Shown one piece after another: positions 41,981 to 50,425 of a DNA stretch of 64,000 bases. A program made the position numbers and the translations under genes. The stretch covers positions 119,616 to 183,615 of the forward strand of contig NZ_JAFCXL010000011.1 of assembly GCF_049898325.1 (NCBI RefSeq). Direction: 5' to 3'. The stretch comes from JAFCUW01 sp049898325. GTDB taxonomy: Bacteria; Pseudomonadota; Gammaproteobacteria; Burkholderiales; Burkholderiaceae_D. Under the pieces are notes generated by a model. It searched no databases. It was not told where the DNA came from and saw only the letters and a program-made list of their open reading frames with translations. Every line of letters begins with the position of its first letter. Position 1 is the first letter of the stretch.

Positions 41981-42727
41981 TTACTTCGGCGGGGTACGCG
42001 CCACCACGTAGTTGCTCACGCGCAGCGCGCCCGCTTGCTTGAGGGCGCTGGCCAGGGCGTCGAGGGTGCGCGCGCTGGTCATGACGTCGTCGACGATGCC
42101 CACGTGCAGGCCGGCCACGGGCGCCGTGATGGCAAAGGCGGCGCGCACATTGGCCGCGCGCGCGGCCGGGGCGACGGCCGATTGGGGCGCCGTTTCCAGC
42201 ACCCGCGTGGCCAGGCGCGCATCGAGCGCCACCCCCAGCATGCGCGAGAGGGGGCGCGCCACTTCGAGCGCCTGGTTGAACCCCCGTTCGGCCAGCCGGC
42301 GCCGGCCCAGCGGCACGGGCGCGAGCACGTCGGGCAGGGCACCAGCGGTGGCCGGATCGCGCAGGGCCTGGTCGCGCAGCAGGGTGGCGAACCACGGCGC
42401 CAGCGGCAAGCCAGCGCCAAATTTGAGTTGCAGCACCAGTTGATCGAACGGCGCCTGGTAGTCGGCGGCGACGACGGTGGCGTCGAAGGCGGGCGGCGCC
42501 GCCACGCAGGCGCCGCAGTCGCGGCCGGCGGCGGCGTCGCGCGGCGCCAGCGGATTGGCGCAGCGCCGGCAGCGCGTCCGTGGCCGCACGGCATCGGCGC
42601 GGCAGCCGTCGCAGACGACGCCGGGGCAGCGCTGGCCGCACAGGGCGCAGGACGATGGTAGCAAACCCGGTAGTAAACCGGGCAACAAGCCCGGCAGCAC
42701 CCTGCTCAGCGCGCGCAGCGTCCACAT
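41981..42727 (-). CDS. comF: ComF family protein (phosphoribosyltransferase fold)
   Basis: A 248-residue protein with an N-terminal zinc-binding part (CALCGQRCPGVVCDGC, then CRRCANPL and CGAC) and a C-terminal phosphoribosyltransferase domain whose PRPP loop is VGIVDDVMTSARTLDALASA. ComF is needed for uptake of transforming DNA in many bacteria. This fits the pilT/pilU genes nearby but is not proof of competence. A 5-residue repeat-like run (GLLPGLLPGLLP) follows the start. It is divergent from a methyltransferase gene. Confidence 0.9.
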   Translation of the reverse strand: MWTLRALSRVLPGLLPGLLPGLLPSSCALCGQRCPGVVCDGCRADAVRPRTRCRRCANPLAPRDAAAGRDCGACVAAPPAFDATVVAADYQAPFDQLVLQLKFGAGLPLAPWFATLLRDQALRDPATAGALPDVLAPVPLGRRRLAERGFNQALEVARPLSRMLGVALDARLATRVLETAPQSAVAPAARAANVRAAFAITAPVAGLHVGIVDDVMTSARTLDALASALKQAGALRVSNYVVARTPPK

Positions 42728-42797
42728 GCTTCACCTCCTTCGACCTGGCCGTCACGATGTACACTGCCGCCATTATCCCTTTTCCGTTTTGTTCGCC

Positions 42798-43721
42798 ATG
42801 GCCACACCCCAAGCTCCCAGCAAAATGAGCGCCCCAATCGATGGCGCCACCGTGCGCCGGCTGTTCAATGATCCGGCCAGCGTCGCCGGGTCCGATTTCC
42901 TGCGCCGCGAAATCGCCAGCCGCATGCACGAGCGCCTCGAACTGGTGAAAATTGCGCCCCAGCGGGTGCTCGATGCGGGCTGCGGCGCGGGCGCCGACCT
43001 GTCCCTGCTGCAAAAAGACTATCCGGCCGCCCAGGTCATCGGCATCGACGCCGCCGCCGGCATGGCCGCCGCGGCCGCCGCGCGCACCCCGGCGCCCGCC
43101 CTGCGCGCGCTCAACCAGATGCTCAGCCGCCTGATGCCGGCCAGGGCGGGCGTCGACGTGCTGGCGGGCGACTTCGGCAATCTGCCGTTCGCACCGAACT
43201 CGATCGACCTGGTGTGGTCTAACCTGGCGCTGCACTGGCACCCCCAGCCCGACCGCGTGTTTGCCGAATGGCGCCGCGTGCTGCGCATCGACGGCTTGCT
43301 CATGTTCTCCAATTTCGGTCCCGACACCCTGCGCGAGCTGCGCCGCGCGTACGCCGAGATCGATGAGCATCCCCATGTGCTGCCGTTTGTCGACATGCAC
43401 GATTTCGGCGACCAATTGGTGGCGGCTGGTTTTTCCACCCCCGTCATGGACATGGAGCTGATCAAGGTCACCTACGACAGCGCGGCCAGCCTGCTGGCCG
43501 ATGTGCGCGCGCTGGGCGGCAATCCGCTGGCCACGCGCGCGCGCGGCTTGCGCGGGCGCGCTGCCCAGCAGCGCCTGCTGGCGGCGCTGGAGAAGGGGCG
43601 CGACGCTTCTGGCAAGCTGGTATTGAGCTTTGAAGTGATCTACGGCCACGCTTTTCGGCCGGCGCCCCGTGCCACGGCGGCGGGCGAGTCCATTGTCCGT
43701 TTCCAGCCACGCAGGCCGTGA
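42798..43721 (+). CDS. class I SAM-dependent methyltransferase, BioC-like
   Basis: A 307-residue methyltransferase. Motif I is VLDAGCGAGADLSLL, motif II lies near IGIDAAAGM and the post-motif region has DLVWSNLALHWHPQPDRVFAEW, close to BioC (malonyl-ACP O-methyltransferase of biotin synthesis). The DAGCG loop and LHW are shared with BioC, but the gene is not near bio genes. The ATG at 42798 was chosen; one at 42825 is possible. It is a single gene with comF divergent on the left. Confidence 0.82.
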   Translation: MATPQAPSKMSAPIDGATVRRLFNDPASVAGSDFLRREIASRMHERLELVKIAPQRVLDAGCGAGADLSLLQKDYPAAQVIGIDAAAGMAAAAAARTPAPALRALNQMLSRLMPARAGVDVLAGDFGNLPFAPNSIDLVWSNLALHWHPQPDRVFAEWRRVLRIDGLLMFSNFGPDTLRELRRAYAEIDEHPHVLPFVDMHDFGDQLVAAGFSTPVMDMELIKVTYDSAASLLADVRALGGNPLATRARGLRGRAAQQRLLAALEKGRDASGKLVLSFEVIYGHAFRPAPRATAAGESIVRFQPRRP

Positions 43722-43741
43722 CGGGGGCGCCAGCAATTTTC

Positions 43742-43771
43742 TTGATGCTTTTGCTACGCAATGAGTATAAT
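43742..43771 (+). promoter_or_regulatory. sigma-70-type promoter of the aa3 oxidase locus
   Basis: TTGATG at 43742-43747 and a perfect TATAAT at 43766-43771 with an 18-base spacer. It would give a leader of about 230 bases before coxB. Confidence 0.6.
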
Positions 43772-43897
43772 CAACGACTAATTTTGCCGCCCCGTCCATA
43801 CATGCTAAAAAGGCAATCATGGTGCATGGCCAGGCCGGCAGCCGCAACAGCAAGTCGTCGTTCATCGGTGTGCTTTGCTCATCCTTGGCCGATGTCC

Positions 43898-43922
43898 CGG
43901 CGCCATGTTCACCATGGCGCCG
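43898..43922 (+). promoter_or_regulatory. leader hairpin upstream of coxB
   Basis: CGGCGCCATG, loop TTCAC, CATGGCGCCG: a perfect ten-pair stem in the transcribed leader, 86 bases before the coxB start. There is no T tract behind it. A 16-base AT-only palindrome, ATAAAAATATTTTTAT, follows at 43971-43986. Confidence 0.5.
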
Positions 43923-44007
43923 TTGCGAGACGGTAGGGAGATGCGGCGAACCATGTCTGGCTCGCTGACTATAAAAATATTTTTATTTTTTGGTGGTTGG
44001 GGAAAAC

Positions 44008-45204
44008 ATGACATATGTGAAGCAACTTCAGGCCTGGTTGTTCGGACTGGCGATTGCCGCCAGCCTTGCCGTCAGCACGACGGCCCTTGCCGCAGAAGAA
44101 ATTACCGGCCAACCCACGGTTCGCCAGCTCAACCTGCAACCACCCGTTACCCGGATCGCCGCCGAAATCAATGCCCTGCACACCTGGATGATGGTGGTGT
44201 GCGTGGCCATTTTCGTCGCCGTGTTCGGCGTCATGTTTTACTCGATCATCAAGCACCGCCGTTCGGTCGGTCACAAACCGGCCACCTTCCACGAGTCCAC
44301 CGCCGTCGAGCTGGCCTGGACCATCGTCCCGTTCCTGATCGTCATCGGCATGGCGCTGCCGGCCACCAAGACCGTCGTCGCCATGAAAGACACCTCGAAC
44401 GCCGACCTGACCATCAAGGTCACGGGCATGCAGTGGAAATGGGGCTACGACTACCTCAAAGGCGAGGGCGAGGGGATCTCCTTCCTGGCCAACCTGGCCA
44501 CCCCGCGCGCGCAGATCGGCTCTCCCGGGGTCGCCCCCACCGCCGAACGGGGCGCGTTTTATCTGATGGAGACGGACAACGACGTCGTCGTGCCCGTCAA
44601 CAAGAAAATCCGCCTGGTACTGACTGCCAACGACGTCATTCACTCGTGGTCGATTCCCGCGTTCGGCGTCAAGCAGGATGCGATTCCCGGTTTCGTGCGC
44701 GACACCTGGTTCCGCGCCGAAAAAATCGGCATGTACCGCGGCTATTGCTCCGAGCTGTGCGGCAAGGAGCACGCCTTCATGCCCATCGTCGTCAAGGTCG
44801 TCTCGGACGCCGATTACACGGCCTGGGTGGCCGGCAAGCAAAAAGAAATGGCGGCGCTGGCCGATGACCCGAGCAAGGTCTGGACCATCGACGAGCTCAA
44901 AGTCAAGGGCGAAAAAGTGTACGCCGCCAACTGCGCGGTGTGCCACCAGGCCAACGGCAAGGGCTTGCCGGGCGCCTTCGCCCCACTGGACGGTTCGCCC
45001 GTGGTCACGGGGCCGAAAGGCGAACAGATCAACGTCTTGCTCAATGGTAAAAAGAGCGGCGCTTACCCGACCGAAATGCCGGCATGGAAGCAGTTGTCCG
45101 ATTCCGACATCGCTGCGGTGATCACGTTCACGCGCAACAGCTGGTCGAACAAGGCTGCGGAAAACATCGTTCAACCGGCCGAAGTCCTGGCTGCACGCAA
45201 GTAA
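44008..45204 (+). CDS. coxB: cytochrome c oxidase subunit II with fused cytochrome c domain
   Basis: A 398-residue caa3-style subunit II. A signal peptide (LFGLAIAASLAVSTTALAAE) is followed by two membrane helices and the cupredoxin domain. The CuA ligands are in CSELCGKEHAFM (C247, C251). A C-terminal cytochrome c domain carries heme site CAVCH at residue 309. The CuA centre takes electrons from cytochrome c and passes them to heme a in subunit I. I prefer the ATG at 44008 over one six codons upstream. It is the first gene of the aa3 oxidase locus. Confidence 0.95.
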   Translation: MTYVKQLQAWLFGLAIAASLAVSTTALAAEEITGQPTVRQLNLQPPVTRIAAEINALHTWMMVVCVAIFVAVFGVMFYSIIKHRRSVGHKPATFHESTAVELAWTIVPFLIVIGMALPATKTVVAMKDTSNADLTIKVTGMQWKWGYDYLKGEGEGISFLANLATPRAQIGSPGVAPTAERGAFYLMETDNDVVVPVNKKIRLVLTANDVIHSWSIPAFGVKQDAIPGFVRDTWFRAEKIGMYRGYCSELCGKEHAFMPIVVKVVSDADYTAWVAGKQKEMAALADDPSKVWTIDELKVKGEKVYAANCAVCHQANGKGLPGAFAPLDGSPVVTGPKGEQINVLLNGKKSGAYPTEMPAWKQLSDSDIAAVITFTRNSWSNKAAENIVQPAEVLAARK

Positions 45205-45217
45205 TCGGGAGCAGAAG

Positions 45218-46822
45218 ATGAGCACAAGCACCAGCATCGATCACGCCGCCGGCCATGCCCACGGCCACGACCATTCCCACGACCACCCGCACGGCTACCA
45301 GCGCTGGCTGTTCGCCACCAACCACAAGGATATCGGCACGCTCTACCTGTGGTTTTCGCTGATCATGCTGATGTCGGGCGGCGTGCTGGCCCTGATGATC
45401 CGCAGCGAACTGTTTCAACCGGGCCTGCAGTTCTTCCAGCCCGAATTTTTTAACCAGTTGACCACCATGCACGGCCTGGTGATGGTGTTCGGCGCCATCA
45501 TGCCTGCCTTCGTCGGCTTCGCCAACTGGATGATTCCCCTGCAGGTGGGCTGCGCCGACATGGCGTTTGCCCGCATGAACAATTTCTCGTTCTGGCTGCT
45601 GCCCCCGGCGGCGCTGCTGCTGGCCGGCTCCTTCCTCGCCCCCGGCGGCGCCACCGCCGCCGGCTGGACCTTGTACGCGCCCCTGTCGACCCAGATGGGC
45701 CCCGGCATGGACATGGCCATCTTCGCCATGCACCTGATGGGCGCCTCGTCGATCATGGGGTCGATCAACATCATCGTCACCATCCTCAACATGCGCGCGC
45801 CTGGCATGACGCTGATGAAAATGCCGATGTTCTGCTGGACCTGGCTGATCACCGCCTACCTGCTCATCGCCGTCATGCCCGTGCTGGCCGGCGCCATCAC
45901 CATGACGCTCACCGACCGCCACTTCGGCACGGCCTTCTTCAATGCCGCCGCCGGCGGTGATCCCGTCATGTACCAGCATATTTTCTGGTTCTTCGGCCAC
46001 CCCGAGGTCTACATCATGATCTTGCCCGCCTTCGGCATCGTCTCGCAGATCCTGCCCGCCTTCGCCCGCAAGCCCCTGTTCGGCTACGCCTCGATGGTGT
46101 ACGCCACCGCCTCGATCGCCATCTTGTCGTTCATCGTCTGGGCCCACCACATGTTCACCACCGGCATGCCGGTCACTTCGCAGCTGTTCTTCATGTACGC
46201 CACCATGCTCATTGCCGTGCCCACCGGCGTGAAGGTGTTCAACTGGGTCGCCACCATGTGGAAGGGGTCGATGACCTTCGAGACGCCGATGCTGTTCTCG
46301 GTCGGCTTCATTTTTGTCTTCACCATGGGCGGCTTCACGGGCCTGATCCTGGCCGTGACCCCCATCGACATCCAGTTGCAGGACACGTATTACGTCGTCG
46401 CCCACTTCCACTACGTGCTGGTGGCCGGTTCCCTGTTCGCCCTGTTTGCCGGCTTCTATTACTGGTCGCCCAAGTGGACCGGGCATATGTACAACGAAGG
46501 GCGCGGCAAGTTCCACTTCTGGGCTTCGCTGATCACTTTCAATATTACCTTCTTCCCCATGCACTTCCTGGGGCTGGCGGGCATGCCGCGCCGCTACGCC
46601 GATTACTCGGCGCAGTTCACCGACTTCAATGCCATCGCCACCATCGGCGCTTTCGGTTTCGGCCTGTCGCAGGCCTACTTCCTGTTCTTCGTCGTGCTGC
46701 CCACCATCCGCGGCGGCGCCAAGGCGCCCGCCAAGCCGTGGGATGGCGCCGAAGGCCTCGAGTGGACTGTGCCGAGCCCGGCGCCGTTCCACACCTTCGA
46801 GGTGCCGCCGATCGTCAAGTAA
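45218..46822 (+). CDS. ctaD: cytochrome c oxidase subunit I, aa3 type
   Basis: A 534-residue heme-copper oxidase core of twelve membrane helices. CuB and heme ligands are recognisable in FFGHPEVYIMILPAFG, WAHHMFTTGM and VAHFHYVLVAGSLF; D-channel and K-channel regions look normal. It reduces O2 to water and pumps protons. The N-terminus is unusual: a cytoplasmic His/Asp stretch (HAAGHAHGHDHSHDHPHG) that might bind metal. It starts 13 bases after coxB. Confidence 0.97.
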   Translation: MSTSTSIDHAAGHAHGHDHSHDHPHGYQRWLFATNHKDIGTLYLWFSLIMLMSGGVLALMIRSELFQPGLQFFQPEFFNQLTTMHGLVMVFGAIMPAFVGFANWMIPLQVGCADMAFARMNNFSFWLLPPAALLLAGSFLAPGGATAAGWTLYAPLSTQMGPGMDMAIFAMHLMGASSIMGSINIIVTILNMRAPGMTLMKMPMFCWTWLITAYLLIAVMPVLAGAITMTLTDRHFGTAFFNAAAGGDPVMYQHIFWFFGHPEVYIMILPAFGIVSQILPAFARKPLFGYASMVYATASIAILSFIVWAHHMFTTGMPVTSQLFFMYATMLIAVPTGVKVFNWVATMWKGSMTFETPMLFSVGFIFVFTMGGFTGLILAVTPIDIQLQDTYYVVAHFHYVLVAGSLFALFAGFYYWSPKWTGHMYNEGRGKFHFWASLITFNITFFPMHFLGLAGMPRRYADYSAQFTDFNAIATIGAFGFGLSQAYFLFFVVLPTIRGGAKAPAKPWDGAEGLEWTVPSPAPFHTFEVPPIVK

Positions 46823-46898
46823 GTGATAGGCTTGCGTCGTCACGTAATTTTGGAGCATCGGAAAGCAGGGCAGCGCTTTCCGCCTCGGGGTAGCGGCA

Positions 46899-47003
46899 AT
46901 GTCTGACGGTAAAAAACCAAGCAATTCCCGGTTGGGCCTGATATTGGCCGGCGTCGCGCTGTTTTTCTTCGCGATGGTCTTCATCAAGCGGATCTGGCTG
47001 TGA
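46899..47003 (+). CDS. cytochrome oxidase small assembly protein (34 residues)
   Basis: A tiny ORF: residues 1-11 are polar (MSDGKKPSNSR) and are followed by one membrane helix (LGLILAGVALFFFAMVFIKR) and IWL. It sits between ctaD and ctaG, 13 bases before the ctaG start, exactly where Burkholderiales carry the 'cytochrome oxidase small assembly protein'. Its detailed role is unknown; position suggests help with subunit I or copper insertion. It is too short for usual ORF lists. Confidence 0.8.
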   Translation: MSDGKKPSNSRLGLILAGVALFFFAMVFIKRIWL

Positions 47004-47016
47004 ACGGGGCGCCGGC

Positions 47017-47592
47017 ATGAGCGTCGCGCCAAAGCGCCTGTTGCGGCTGAACCGGGCCATGCTGGGCAAGCTGCTGGTGGTGACGGTGGTGATGTTCGGC
47101 TTCGGCTACTCGCTGGTACCCGTGTACCGCCAGATGTGCGAGCTGCTCGGTATCAATGTGCTCACGCAACAGGATGGCACGGTGGCGCGCCCCGCCAACA
47201 CCCAGGTCGACACCAGCCGCAGCATCACGGTCGAGCTCGATGGCAATGCCCAGGGGCCGTGGCGCTTTCGCCCCACCACCCGCAGCATCGTGGTGCACCC
47301 GGGCGAACTGGCCACGGTACTGTACGAAGTGGTCAACACGCAGGACCGCGCGGTGCAGGCCCAGGCCATTCCCAGCTACGCGCCGCAGTCGGCCACGCCG
47401 CATTTCAAGAAGGTCGAGTGTTTCTGTTTCAAGCAGCAAACCATGCAGCCGCACGAAGCGCGCCAGATGCCGGTGGTGTTTTTCATCGACCCGGCGCTGC
47501 CCCGTGAAGTGAGCACGATTACCTTGTCGTACACCTTTTTCGAAGTGGGCGGGACCACCGGCAATCCCGCCAAGACGGTGGCGTCCCGATGA
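47017..47592 (+). CDS. ctaG: cytochrome c oxidase assembly protein CtaG (Cox11)
   Basis: A 191-residue Cox11-family copper chaperone that delivers copper to the CuB site. One N-terminal membrane helix (MLGKLLVVTVVMFGFGYSLV) anchors a periplasmic immunoglobulin-like domain with the copper motif ECFCF and the conserved FFIDPALP. MCELLG after the helix supplies the third conserved Cys. It is followed by the DUF2970 gene with an ATGA overlap. Confidence 0.94.
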   Translation: MSVAPKRLLRLNRAMLGKLLVVTVVMFGFGYSLVPVYRQMCELLGINVLTQQDGTVARPANTQVDTSRSITVELDGNAQGPWRFRPTTRSIVVHPGELATVLYEVVNTQDRAVQAQAIPSYAPQSATPHFKKVECFCFKQQTMQPHEARQMPVVFFIDPALPREVSTITLSYTFFEVGGTTGNPAKTVASR

Positions 47593-47798
47593 TGGACCCG
47601 CAAGCGCCCCGCAAGGCCCGGCTGGGGGCCACCATCAAGGCGGTATTCTGGTCGTTTTTCGGGATCCGCAAGAAGAGCGATTATGAAAGCGATGCCGCCA
47701 ATCTCAATCCGCTGCACCTGGTCATCGCCGGTGTGCTGGGGGCGGCGCTGTTTATCGGCATCCTCGTGACGATTGTCCACTTTGTGGTGGCAAAATAG
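47589..47798 (+). CDS. DUF2970 domain-containing small membrane protein
   Basis: A 69-residue protein: basic N-terminus, the conserved IKAVFWSFFGIRKKSDYESD and a C-terminal membrane helix (HLVIAGVLGAALFIGILVTIVHF). This is DUF2970, found beside ctaG in betaproteobacteria; the function is unknown, probably oxidase assembly. Its start overlaps the ctaG stop. A second ATG lies directly after the first. Confidence 0.88.
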   Translation: MMDPQAPRKARLGATIKAVFWSFFGIRKKSDYESDAANLNPLHLVIAGVLGAALFIGILVTIVHFVVAK

Positions 47799-47874
47799 CA
47801 GCATAGAAAATAGCAGTACAGTGGCAACCTAAAAAAGCAGGCAACGACAACACCAAGTTGACAGGAGATTTCAG

Positions 47875-48735
47875 ATGAGTGCATCACACGGCGCAGCGCC
47901 GCACTATTTCGTGCCAGGCCCCTCGAAATGGCCCTTGTTGGCCGGCATGTCCCTGTTGGTGACGATGGCCGGTGCCTCCGGTTGGGTCAACGGCCAGGGC
48001 TGGGGGCCGGCCGTGAACCTGGCCGGCATCGCCGCCGTGCTGATCGTGCTGTATTTCTGGTTCGGCGACGCCATCGGCGAATCGGAGGCGGGCCAGTACG
48101 GCGCCAAGGTCGACCTGTCCTACCGCTGGTCGATGAGCTGGTTCATTTTTTCCGAGGTGATGTTCTTCGCCGCCTTCTTTGGCGCGCTGTTCTATGCCCG
48201 TACCATCAGCATGCCGTGGCTGGGCGACCTCGATCACAAGCTGATCTGGCCCGATTTCGCCGCCCACTGGGGCAACACGGGCCCCGCCGGCGTGGTCGAC
48301 CCGTTCCAGACCATGGGGCCGTTCCCGATCCCCACCATCAACACGGCCTTGCTGCTGACCTCGGGCGTGACCCTGACCATCGCCCACCACGCCCTGCTGG
48401 CCGGCCAGCGCGCCAAGACCGCCACCTGGTTGTTCGCCACCATCTTGCTGGGCGCGACCTTCATGGGCTTCCAGGCCTATGAATACATGCACGCCTACAG
48501 CGAACTGAACTTGAAGCTGACCTCGGGCATTTACGGTTCGACGTTCTTCCTGCTGACGGGGTTCCACGGCTTTCACGTCACGGTGGGCGCCATCATGCTG
48601 TCGGTGATGCTGTACCGCGTGCTCAAGGGGCACTTCACGGCGGACCACCATTTCGGCTTCGAAGGGGCGGCCTGGTACTGGCACTTCGTCGACGTCGTCT
48701 GGCTGGGCCTGTACGTCGTCATCTACTGGTTGTAG
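47875..48735 (+). CDS. ctaE: cytochrome c oxidase subunit III
   Basis: A 286-residue, seven-helix subunit III. The N-terminal HYFVPGPSKWPLLAGMSL, the acidic segment WFIFSEVMFFAAFFGALFYA and the C-terminal FEGAAWYWHFVDVVWLGLYV are diagnostic. It stabilises proton uptake by subunit I and binds lipid. AGGAG precedes the ATG at 47875. The gene is followed by a strong bidirectional terminator. Confidence 0.96.
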   Translation: MSASHGAAPHYFVPGPSKWPLLAGMSLLVTMAGASGWVNGQGWGPAVNLAGIAAVLIVLYFWFGDAIGESEAGQYGAKVDLSYRWSMSWFIFSEVMFFAAFFGALFYARTISMPWLGDLDHKLIWPDFAAHWGNTGPAGVVDPFQTMGPFPIPTINTALLLTSGVTLTIAHHALLAGQRAKTATWLFATILLGATFMGFQAYEYMHAYSELNLKLTSGIYGSTFFLLTGFHGFHVTVGAIMLSVMLYRVLKGHFTADHHFGFEGAAWYWHFVDVVWLGLYVVIYWL

Positions 48736-48759
48736 TCGGCGGCCGGCGCCGCCGGCGAT

Positions 48760-48801
48760 AAAAAAAGCCGCACGGGGACAGGCGCCCCGTGCGGCTTTTT
48801 T
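48760..48801. terminator. bidirectional terminator after ctaE
   Basis: GCCGCACGGGG (48767-48777), loop, CCCCGTGCGGC (48785-48795) form a perfect 11-pair stem, with A residues before and T residues after. It serves ctaE on the plus strand and the convergent twin-TM gene on the minus strand. Confidence 0.92.
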
Positions 48802-48826
48802 CTGCCAGCGTGCGTGCAGCGAGGTC

Positions 48827-49027
48827 CTAGTGCAGGCCGGTGGGGGCGATCCAACCCATCTTGTACGAACCCAGTAAAATCAGGAACAGGGTGATCGACA
48901 GCGCCACCCGCATGGCCAGGGCCTGCACGGTGCGGTTGCTCTTGCCCTTGTCGCGCATCAGGAAAAACAGGGCGATGCTCAGGCTCGACAGGATCAGGAT
49001 AAACGCAATGGCGATCAGGGATTTCAT
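48827..49027 (-). CDS. twin transmembrane protein, DUF2909 family
   Basis: A 66-residue protein made of two membrane helices (LIAIAFILILSSLSIALFFL and VALSITLFLILLGSYKMGWI) joined by a short basic loop DKGKSNR. It matches the twin-TM/DUF2909 family that sits inside oxidase loci of Burkholderiales. The function is unknown. It is the only leftward gene in the locus and is back-to-back with SURF1, with 32 bases between the starts. Confidence 0.87.
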   Translation of the reverse strand: MKSLIAIAFILILSSLSIALFFLMRDKGKSNRTVQALAMRVALSITLFLILLGSYKMGWIAPTGLH

Positions 49028-49059
49028 GGTGGGCAGAAGAGCGGCAAAGTGTGATTGTA

Positions 49060-49812
49060 ATGCGTAAACCCCGGCTATTTTCGCGTTTTGCGTGGCGGCC
49101 CGTGCCCTTGATCGTCACCATCGTGCTGGTGCTGCTCGGCGTTTGCCTGGGCAACTGGCAAACGGGCAGGGCGCACCAGAAGCAGGCCCTGCAACAGCGC
49201 CTGGACGCGGCCGCGCGGCAGGCACCGCTGGCGCTCGATGGCGCCACGCTGGCGCAGGGCGCGCAGCTGGAATTTCGCGCCGTGCGCCTGACGGGCCAGT
49301 TCGTCGACTGGCCGCTGGCCCTGAACAACCGCCCGCTGCACGGCCAGGCGGGCTTTTACCTGGTGATGCCGTTCAGGCTGGCCGACTCCAACACCCATGT
49401 GCTGGTGGCGCGCGGCTGGCTGCCGCGCAATGTGGCCGACCCCGCCAGTTTGCCGCCCTTTCGGACGCCCGTCGGCCAGGTCACCATTGAAGGCGTGCTT
49501 AAAACGGGGCTGGGGCATATCATGCAGCTCGGCACGCCCGCGCCCCTGGCGGCGGGCGCCATCGTGCAAAACCTGGCGCCGGCAGAGTTTGCCAGCGCCA
49601 GCGGCCTGCCGACGCTCCCCTTGATCCTCGAGCAGACGGGCAAGCAGGCCGATGGCCTGGTGCGCGACTGGCCGGCGCCCTCGCTGGGCGTGGACAAGCA
49701 CCAGGGCTATGCCTTCCAGTGGTATGCGCTGGCCGTGATGGCCGCGCTGTTTTTCCTAATGACAGGATTTCGACGTGCAAGCAAGCCCAAGCAAGATACC
49801 GAACCCCGATGA
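49060..49812 (+). CDS. SURF1 family cytochrome oxidase biogenesis protein
   Basis: About 250 residues with two membrane helices at the ends (VPLIVTIVLVLLGVCLGNWQ and YALAVMAALFFLMTGF) and a periplasmic loop between. The conserved GNWQTGRAHQK, LNNRPLHGQAGFYLVMPF, LVARGWLPRN and C-terminal HQGYAFQWYALA are SURF1 signatures. It helps insert heme a. The ATG at 49060 or a GTG at 49051 may be the start. The next gene starts 38 bases inside its end. Confidence 0.92.
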   Translation: MRKPRLFSRFAWRPVPLIVTIVLVLLGVCLGNWQTGRAHQKQALQQRLDAAARQAPLALDGATLAQGAQLEFRAVRLTGQFVDWPLALNNRPLHGQAGFYLVMPFRLADSNTHVLVARGWLPRNVADPASLPPFRTPVGQVTIEGVLKTGLGHIMQLGTPAPLAAGAIVQNLAPAEFASASGLPTLPLILEQTGKQADGLVRDWPAPSLGVDKHQGYAFQWYALAVMAALFFLMTGFRRASKPKQDTEPR

Positions 49813-50419
49813 GCAGCGCCGCCGCGGCCGCTGGAAGCTGCTGGCCGTGCTGGCCGTGTGCGCCGCGCCGCTGATTTTTTCGTACCTGACGTATTACGTC
49901 ATCAAGCCCACCGGCCGCACCAATTACGGCGACCTGATCGACCCGCGCGCGCACCCGATGCCCCAGTTGGGCACGAGCAGCCTGGACGGCAAAAGCGTCG
50001 AACTGGGCGCCTACCAGGGCAAATGGCTGATGCTGGTGGCATCGCCGTCGGCCTGCCCGAAAGCCTGCCTGGACCAGATGTACGCGATCCGCCAGGTGCG
50101 CGCCATGCAGGGCAAGGAGATGGAACGGATCGAACGGGTCTGGCTGATCACCGACCAGGCCCCGCTCGACACCATGCTCATCCGTGAGCTGGACGGCGTG
50201 CGCATGCTGCGCGCGCGCGCCGCGGCGGTGACGGCCTGGCTGCCGCCGCCACAGCAGGCCGGCGCGGCATCGCCGATCTACCTGGTCGACCCGCTGGGCA
50301 ACCTGATGATGCGCTTTGCGCCGCCGCCGGCGGGCGCCACCGAAGCGCAAGCCGTCGAACACTACGCCCGGATCAAGAAAGATATCGCCAAACTCCTCAA
50401 AGCCTCGGCGATCGGATAA
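49775..50419 (+). CDS. Sco/thioredoxin-like oxidase-locus protein
   Basis: A 214-residue protein with one N-terminal membrane helix (WKLLAVLAVCAAPLIFSYLT) and a periplasmic thioredoxin-like domain. The redox or copper motif is CPKAC (in ASPSACPKACLDQMYAI), similar to the CxxxC of Sco proteins, and it ends with a predicted DPLGNLMMRF strand. Homologues in Burkholderiales oxidase loci are often mislabelled as a subunit I. It starts at a GTG that overlaps SURF1. It probably handles copper or thiol chemistry for the CuA site. Confidence 0.8.
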   Translation: MQASPSKIPNPDEQRRRGRWKLLAVLAVCAAPLIFSYLTYYVIKPTGRTNYGDLIDPRAHPMPQLGTSSLDGKSVELGAYQGKWLMLVASPSACPKACLDQMYAIRQVRAMQGKEMERIERVWLITDQAPLDTMLIRELDGVRMLRARAAAVTAWLPPPQQAGAASPIYLVDPLGNLMMRFAPPPAGATEAQAVEHYARIKKDIAKLLKASAIG

Positions 50420-50425
50420 TCACGA

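Noticed and set aside
41646..43865. 739-codon minus-strand ORF over trmL, comF and the methyltransferase
   Set aside because: It spans three genuine genes in different frames and carries no motif.
43718..43936. 72-codon ORF between the methyltransferase gene and coxB
   Set aside because: No ribosome site, and it runs across the promoter and leader hairpin of the oxidase operon.
45128..47032. 634-codon minus-strand ORF opposite ctaD
   Set aside because: Antisense frame rich in His, Gly and Asp; ctaD on the plus strand has all subunit I motifs.
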